A stretch of DNA of 9,874 nucleotides. Source: an uncultured Opitutia bacterium. Its GTDB lineage: Bacteria > Verrucomicrobiota > Verrucomicrobiia > Opitutales > JABJCN01. Each line of letters opens with the position of its first letter. The stretch's first letter is position 1. Positions 6,930 through 9,874 of the stretch are shown here, one piece after another. The DNA lies in contig CAJWSN010000037.1 of assembly GCA_913046175.1 (NCBI GenBank), positions 1 to 9,874 of the forward strand. The letters are read 5' to 3'. Under the pieces are notes generated by a model. That model saw only the letters and a list, made by a program, of their open reading frames with translations, did not search any database and was not told the DNA's origin. The position numbers and the translations under genes were made by a program.

Positions 6930-7202
6930 ATGCAAAAACTTATCCCCAAGTTGACTACTCTGATTCTGATCACGGCATTTGTCGTGCTCTATTCAGGCTG
7001 TTCCAAAAGGGCTCTCATGAACCCATACAAGAAACAGGAGTTCAACCTGCTCGGCATCGTGCAAAACAAACCCGCATCCTACCAGCCTGTAAAAAAAGTG
7101 TCCCTTCCCATCTCCTACAGGGATGTGCTCTTCAATCGTGAGAATTACAGCGGTCGTGAACTGCGGTTGCTTTGGGGCCTGATCACCATCACAGATTATT
7201 AA
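6930..7202 (+). CDS. Small putative lipoprotein leading the ole cluster (90 aa)
   Basis: I do not recognise a family. The N-terminus is a signal peptide: basic MQKLIPK, hydrophobic LTTLILITAFVVLY, then SGC with Cys24 as the likely lipidated residue. The lipobox is imperfect, because the -3 position is Tyr rather than Leu (VLYSGC). The mature part is about 66 residues, mildly basic, and predicted to be periplasmic or membrane-anchored. Its visible segments are YKKQEFNLLG and LFNRENYSGRELRLLWGLITITDY; there are no cysteines besides Cys24. No Shine-Dalgarno precedes the ATG (CACCGCATG). The stop codon is only 6 bp before the oleC start and in the same frame, so the two are probably co-transcribed and translationally coupled. 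A role in hydrocarbon synthesis or placement is conceivable from position alone. Confidence 0.65.
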   Translation: MQKLIPKLTTLILITAFVVLYSGCSKRALMNPYKKQEFNLLGIVQNKPASYQPVKKVSLPISYRDVLFNRENYSGRELRLLWGLITITDY

Positions 7203-7208
7203 AAGCTT

Positions 7209-8837
7209 TTGCCCGAGGAGATTCCGGAAAACGCCAATGTATGCCGGTTCCTCGCCGAGATGGCGTTGGCACATCCGGAAACAAGCGCACTTGTACAGCC
7301 TTCAAAAGATGGCGGGGCTCATCTCGTACTGAACTTCAGCCAGTTTGCCAGCCACGTCGCAGGCGCGACCCGGCAATTGCAGGATCAGGGTATCAGTCGT
7401 GGGTGTCGAACACTCCTGATGGTTCAACCCGGCCTTGAGCTTGTAGTCCTTGTCTTCTCGCTGTTCCAGGTCGGCGCCGTCCCCATTGTCATTGACCCGG
7501 GAATGGGCTTGAGGAACTTCCGTGCCTGCGTGAAACGAACAAAACCTGATGCTCTTGTGGGGGGGGGCCTTGCACAGGCCATTTCGATTTTGTTTTTCCA
7601 GACATTCAGGTCCGTCAGCATTCGGGCCTGCATCAGGAAGAACTTTCTCCAGGTGTGCGCACAACGAGATGAGCCTGTGGATTTAAAGCCCGCACACGCT
7701 AAACCAGAAGATCTTGCTGCGATCCTTTTTACCTCCGGTTCAACCGGGCCACCCAAGGGCGTTTGTTATGAACATAGACACTTTGACGCACAGGTCCAGA
7801 TCCTGCGAGACCTCTACAATATAAAGCCGGGAGAGGTGGACATGCCTCTCCTTCCCGTGTTCGCACTATTCAACCCGGCACTCGGCATGACTACAGTAGT
7901 GCCTCCCGTCAACCCCTCGAAACCGGCAAAAGCCGACCCTGCCAGGATCGTGAGAATACTGCAGGAGTTCAAAGTGACCAACAGCTTTGGTTCGCCCGTT
8001 CTATGGAAACTCATTGGTGAACACTGCGAAACCAACGAAATCCAGCTCCCAGACCTGCGTCGCATCCTCATGGCCGGTGCTTCCGTGCCCCCCGAACTCC
8101 TGCGGCAATGGATAAAAATTGCCCCAGGCGCCAAGATTCACACACCTTATGGCGCAACCGAGTGTCTCCCTGTATCCTCCATTTCAGCAAAACGTATTCT
8201 TTCTGAAACCTGCATCAAGACCGAGGCGGGGTACGGCTCCTGCCTTGGCAGGGCCGTTCCCGGCATAAGCATTCGCATCCAACCACCAATTGGAGACTCT
8301 GAGACAACCATACAGGAAGATCAGGAGATTGGGGAAATTGTCGTGACCGGCCCGGTTGTAACGACTGCCTACGACCAACTGCCTGAGGCCACAGAAAGGG
8401 CGAAGATTCGGGAGGGTGACATCCTCTGGCACCGCATGGGTGATCTTGGCTACCTGGACAATGAACGCAACCTATGGTTCTGTGGGCGGGTCGCCGAGAG
8501 GGTTGTCACCCCGGAAGGTCCATTGTTTACCGACTTTTGTGAAGCTGTCTTCAATCAACACCCAAGGGTCCTCCGCTCAGCGCTCATTGGCTTGGGACAA
8601 GTTGGCAGCCAAAAACCCGCCATCGTTGTTCAGCCGGAAACCGGACATTTTCCCAGGGATGCCCGTAAACGGGGGGCTTTTGTTGAGGAACTGTCTGAGA
8701 TCGCCCTTTCCAGTCCCCGCACCCGCACTATTGAGACCTTCTTTTTCCACAGGGACTTTCCGGTGGATGTGCGACACAACGCCAAGATTCACCGACTGGC
8801 TCTTGCCCGGATCTTTGGTTCGCAAACAAACGTTTAA
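7209..8837 (+). CDS. oleC: OleC, beta-lactone synthetase of long-chain olefin biosynthesis (542 aa)
   Basis: OleC is an AMP-forming (ANL superfamily) enzyme. It uses ATP to convert the 2-alkyl-3-hydroxyalkanoic acid made by OleA and OleD into a cis-beta-lactone, which OleB decarboxylates to an internal alkene. The adenylation core is intact: FTSGSTGPPKG phosphate loop (174-184), HTPYGATECLPV (311-322), MGDLGYLDNERNLWFCGRVAERV (410-432), and the C-terminal lysine region VRHNAKIHRLAL (521-532, Lys526). OleC-type signatures set it apart from generic acyl-CoA ligases: LMVQPGLELVVLVFSLFQVG followed by AVPIVIDPGMG (90-100), EHRHFDAQVQILRDLYNI (188-205), FALFNPALGM (218-227) and the GATECLPV block. 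The length is normal for OleC. The likely start is TTG at 7209: upstream the frame is closed by the lipoprotein stop at 7200, and the next in-frame ATG (codon 18) would cut into the conserved N-terminus. No Shine-Dalgarno is present. A nine-G run lies within the gene. It is followed by oleD after 29 bp. Confidence 0.93.
   Translation: MPEEIPENANVCRFLAEMALAHPETSALVQPSKDGGAHLVLNFSQFASHVAGATRQLQDQGISRGCRTLLMVQPGLELVVLVFSLFQVGAVPIVIDPGMGLRNFRACVKRTKPDALVGGGLAQAISILFFQTFRSVSIRACIRKNFLQVCAQRDEPVDLKPAHAKPEDLAAILFTSGSTGPPKGVCYEHRHFDAQVQILRDLYNIKPGEVDMPLLPVFALFNPALGMTTVVPPVNPSKPAKADPARIVRILQEFKVTNSFGSPVLWKLIGEHCETNEIQLPDLRRILMAGASVPPELLRQWIKIAPGAKIHTPYGATECLPVSSISAKRILSETCIKTEAGYGSCLGRAVPGISIRIQPPIGDSETTIQEDQEIGEIVVTGPVVTTAYDQLPEATERAKIREGDILWHRMGDLGYLDNERNLWFCGRVAERVVTPEGPLFTDFCEAVFNQHPRVLRSALIGLGQVGSQKPAIVVQPETGHFPRDARKRGAFVEELSEIALSSPRTRTIETFFFHRDFPVDVRHNAKIHRLALARIFGSQTNV
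7559..7567 (+). repeat. Nine-G homopolymer inside oleC
   Basis: Nine consecutive G bases encode part of Val-Gly-Gly-Gly (residues 117-120) of OleC. The frame is correct on both sides with nine bases. A gain or loss of one G would truncate the protein. It is the longest homopolymer I noticed in the window, in a variable linker before the phosphate loop. Confidence 0.9.
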
Positions 8838-8866
8838 ATCCTCATTGCCAAATTCGAGAAATACCA

Positions 8867-9853
8867 GTGAAACAAATACTTGTTACAGGCGGGGGCGGCT
8901 TCATTGGCAGGCACATCGTGGAACGCCTCCTGGGAAGGGGGTTGAAGGTTACCTGCCTTGGACGATCCCTGCAGCCCAAACTGCAGGGCCAAGGCGTGCG
9001 AACCCTCCAGGGAGACCTTGCTGAACCCGAGACTGTCACGAGCGCATGCAGGGGCATGGATGCGGTTTTTCATGTTGCGGCAAAGGCAGGTGTATGGGGA
9101 AAACGCCAAGACTTTTACCATACAAATGTCTTGGGCACACGTAATGTCGTGCAGGCCTGTCGTGAGAACCACGTACCCTTTCTCATCTACACCAGCACCC
9201 CCAGTGTTGTCTTTAATGGACAGCCTTTTTCCGGGGAGGATGAATCCCTCCCCTATGGTTCCAACTGGCTCTGTCATTACGCTGAAACAAAGGCCGTGGC
9301 GGAAAGGGAAGTTCTTGCAGCCAACGGTGCGGATGGGTTGGCGACAACTGCCCTGCGCCCCCACCTGGTCTGGGGCACGGGGGATCCACACCTCCTTCCA
9401 CGAATCATCCAGCGTGCAAAGGCAGGACGCCTGAGAATCATCGGGGACGGAACCAACCGGGTCGATATCTCGCACGTCAGCAACGTGGCGGATGCACACC
9501 TGCTGGCCCTGGACGCCCTCAAGGACCATCGCGCCAACGGCAGGGCCTATTTCCTGTCACAAGGAGATTCCGTTGTGCTCTGGGAGTGGCTTAACAACCT
9601 CCTGGCCCGTCTCAACATCCCGCCGGTTACCCGAAAAATTTCCCTCCAAAAAGCCTACGCAATGGGAGCCATCCTTGAAAAGCTCTGGACTCTCCTTCCC
9701 CTGCCCGGTGAACCACCAATGACCCGGTTCGTCGCAGTCGAACTGGCCAAGAATCACTATTTCAACATAAACGCAGCCCGACGGGACCTCAGGTACAAAC
9801 CAGCCCTTTCGACCAATCAAGGAATCGATGATTTTGTTCAAAACCATCAATAA
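8867..9853 (+). CDS. oleD: OleD, NADP-dependent 2-alkyl-3-oxoalkanoate reductase (328 aa)
   Basis: OleD reduces the beta-keto acid made by OleA to the 2-alkyl-3-hydroxyalkanoic acid that OleC uses. The protein is an extended short-chain dehydrogenase of the 3-beta-hydroxysteroid dehydrogenase/NAD-epimerase type. It shows the nucleotide-binding TGGGGFIGRHIVERLL (7-22), HVAAKAGVWG (69-78), the catalytic serine region YTSTPSVVFNG (108-118), the YAETK active-site Tyr138/Lys142 and ALRPHLVWGTGDPHLLPR (162-179). RVDISHVSNVADAHLLAL (198-215) is the usual epimerase-fold segment. VWG, STPSVVF and RPHLVWG with GDPHLLPR are typical of OleD rather than of sugar epimerases. Length matches the family. The start is GTG at 8867, with a weak GAGA 7 nt upstream. 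It lies 29 bp after oleC and 11 bp before another ATG, consistent with an operon. Without oleC beside it the call would be only 'NAD-dependent epimerase/dehydratase'. Confidence 0.92.
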   Translation: MKQILVTGGGGFIGRHIVERLLGRGLKVTCLGRSLQPKLQGQGVRTLQGDLAEPETVTSACRGMDAVFHVAAKAGVWGKRQDFYHTNVLGTRNVVQACRENHVPFLIYTSTPSVVFNGQPFSGEDESLPYGSNWLCHYAETKAVAEREVLAANGADGLATTALRPHLVWGTGDPHLLPRIIQRAKAGRLRIIGDGTNRVDISHVSNVADAHLLALDALKDHRANGRAYFLSQGDSVVLWEWLNNLLARLNIPPVTRKISLQKAYAMGAILEKLWTLLPLPGEPPMTRFVAVELAKNHYFNINAARRDLRYKPALSTNQGIDDFVQNHQ

Positions 9854-9864
9854 AGAAAAATACC

Positions 9865-9874
9865 ATGAGTCAGG
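9865..9874 (+). CDS. First codons of the next gene in the ole cluster (cut by right edge)
   Basis: ATG AGT CAG begins 11 bp after the oleD stop, preceded by an A-rich AAAGAAAAA stretch that could serve as a weak ribosome site. Spacing and direction suggest an operon partner; oleA or oleB would make sense, but only Met-Ser-Gln is visible and the product cannot be named. Confidence 0.45.

Noticed and set aside
6863..6990. T-box or other riboswitch leader for glyS
   Set aside because: I see no T-box sequence or strong stem in the minus-strand leader, and the divergent lipoprotein gene occupies the space.
8834..9529. 231-codon minus-strand ORF opposite oleD
   Set aside because: It is a shadow of the conserved OleD coding sequence.

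Overview
The window carries seven protein genes, plus the first codons of an eighth, on both strands. The organism looks like a member of the phylum Verrucomicrobiota, possibly the Opitutales/Puniceicoccales side. This is inferred from the gene mix (a Gfo/Idh/MocA oxidoreductase of the type abundant in Planctomycetota and Verrucomicrobiota, a PPDK variant, a single-chain GlyRS and an OleC/OleD pair) and from the frequent lack of Shine-Dalgarno sequences. No 16S or other marker is present, so the assignment is tentative.

Layout, left to right. (1) The 3' part of a Gfo/Idh/MocA-family oxidoreductase (+, cut by the left edge). (2) A 93-codon two-helix membrane protein of unknown function (+). 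(3) A tatC gene on the minus strand, convergent with it, whose product has an unusual acidic, His-rich N-terminal extension of about 130 residues; an internal ATG with its own good Shine-Dalgarno marks the canonical TatC start. (4) A 242-bp divergent intergenic region, then a complete pyruvate,phosphate dikinase gene (+). (5) Convergent with that, across a strong hairpin at 5248-5275, a complete single-chain glycyl-tRNA synthetase gene (-). (6) Divergent from glyS, a tight plus-strand cluster: a 90-codon putative lipoprotein, oleC (beta-lactone synthetase), oleD (2-alkyl-3-ketoalkanoate reductase) and the first 10 bases of another gene at the right edge.

The left and middle genes are housekeeping or general metabolism: PEP/pyruvate interconversion, glycine charging and Tat export. 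The right end is the most distinctive part. OleC and OleD belong to the head-to-head long-chain olefin pathway (OleA thiolase, OleD ketoreductase, OleC beta-lactone synthetase, OleB beta-lactone decarboxylase). OleA and OleB are not in the window; the gene opening at 9865 is the obvious place to look first.

Points worth a second look are the TatC extension with dual start sites, the ole gene order with a lipoprotein in the lead position, the single in-frame stop separating that lipoprotein from oleC, and a nine-G run inside oleC. I see no tRNA, rRNA, CRISPR array, insertion sequence or phage gene. No wholly unknown system is evident.
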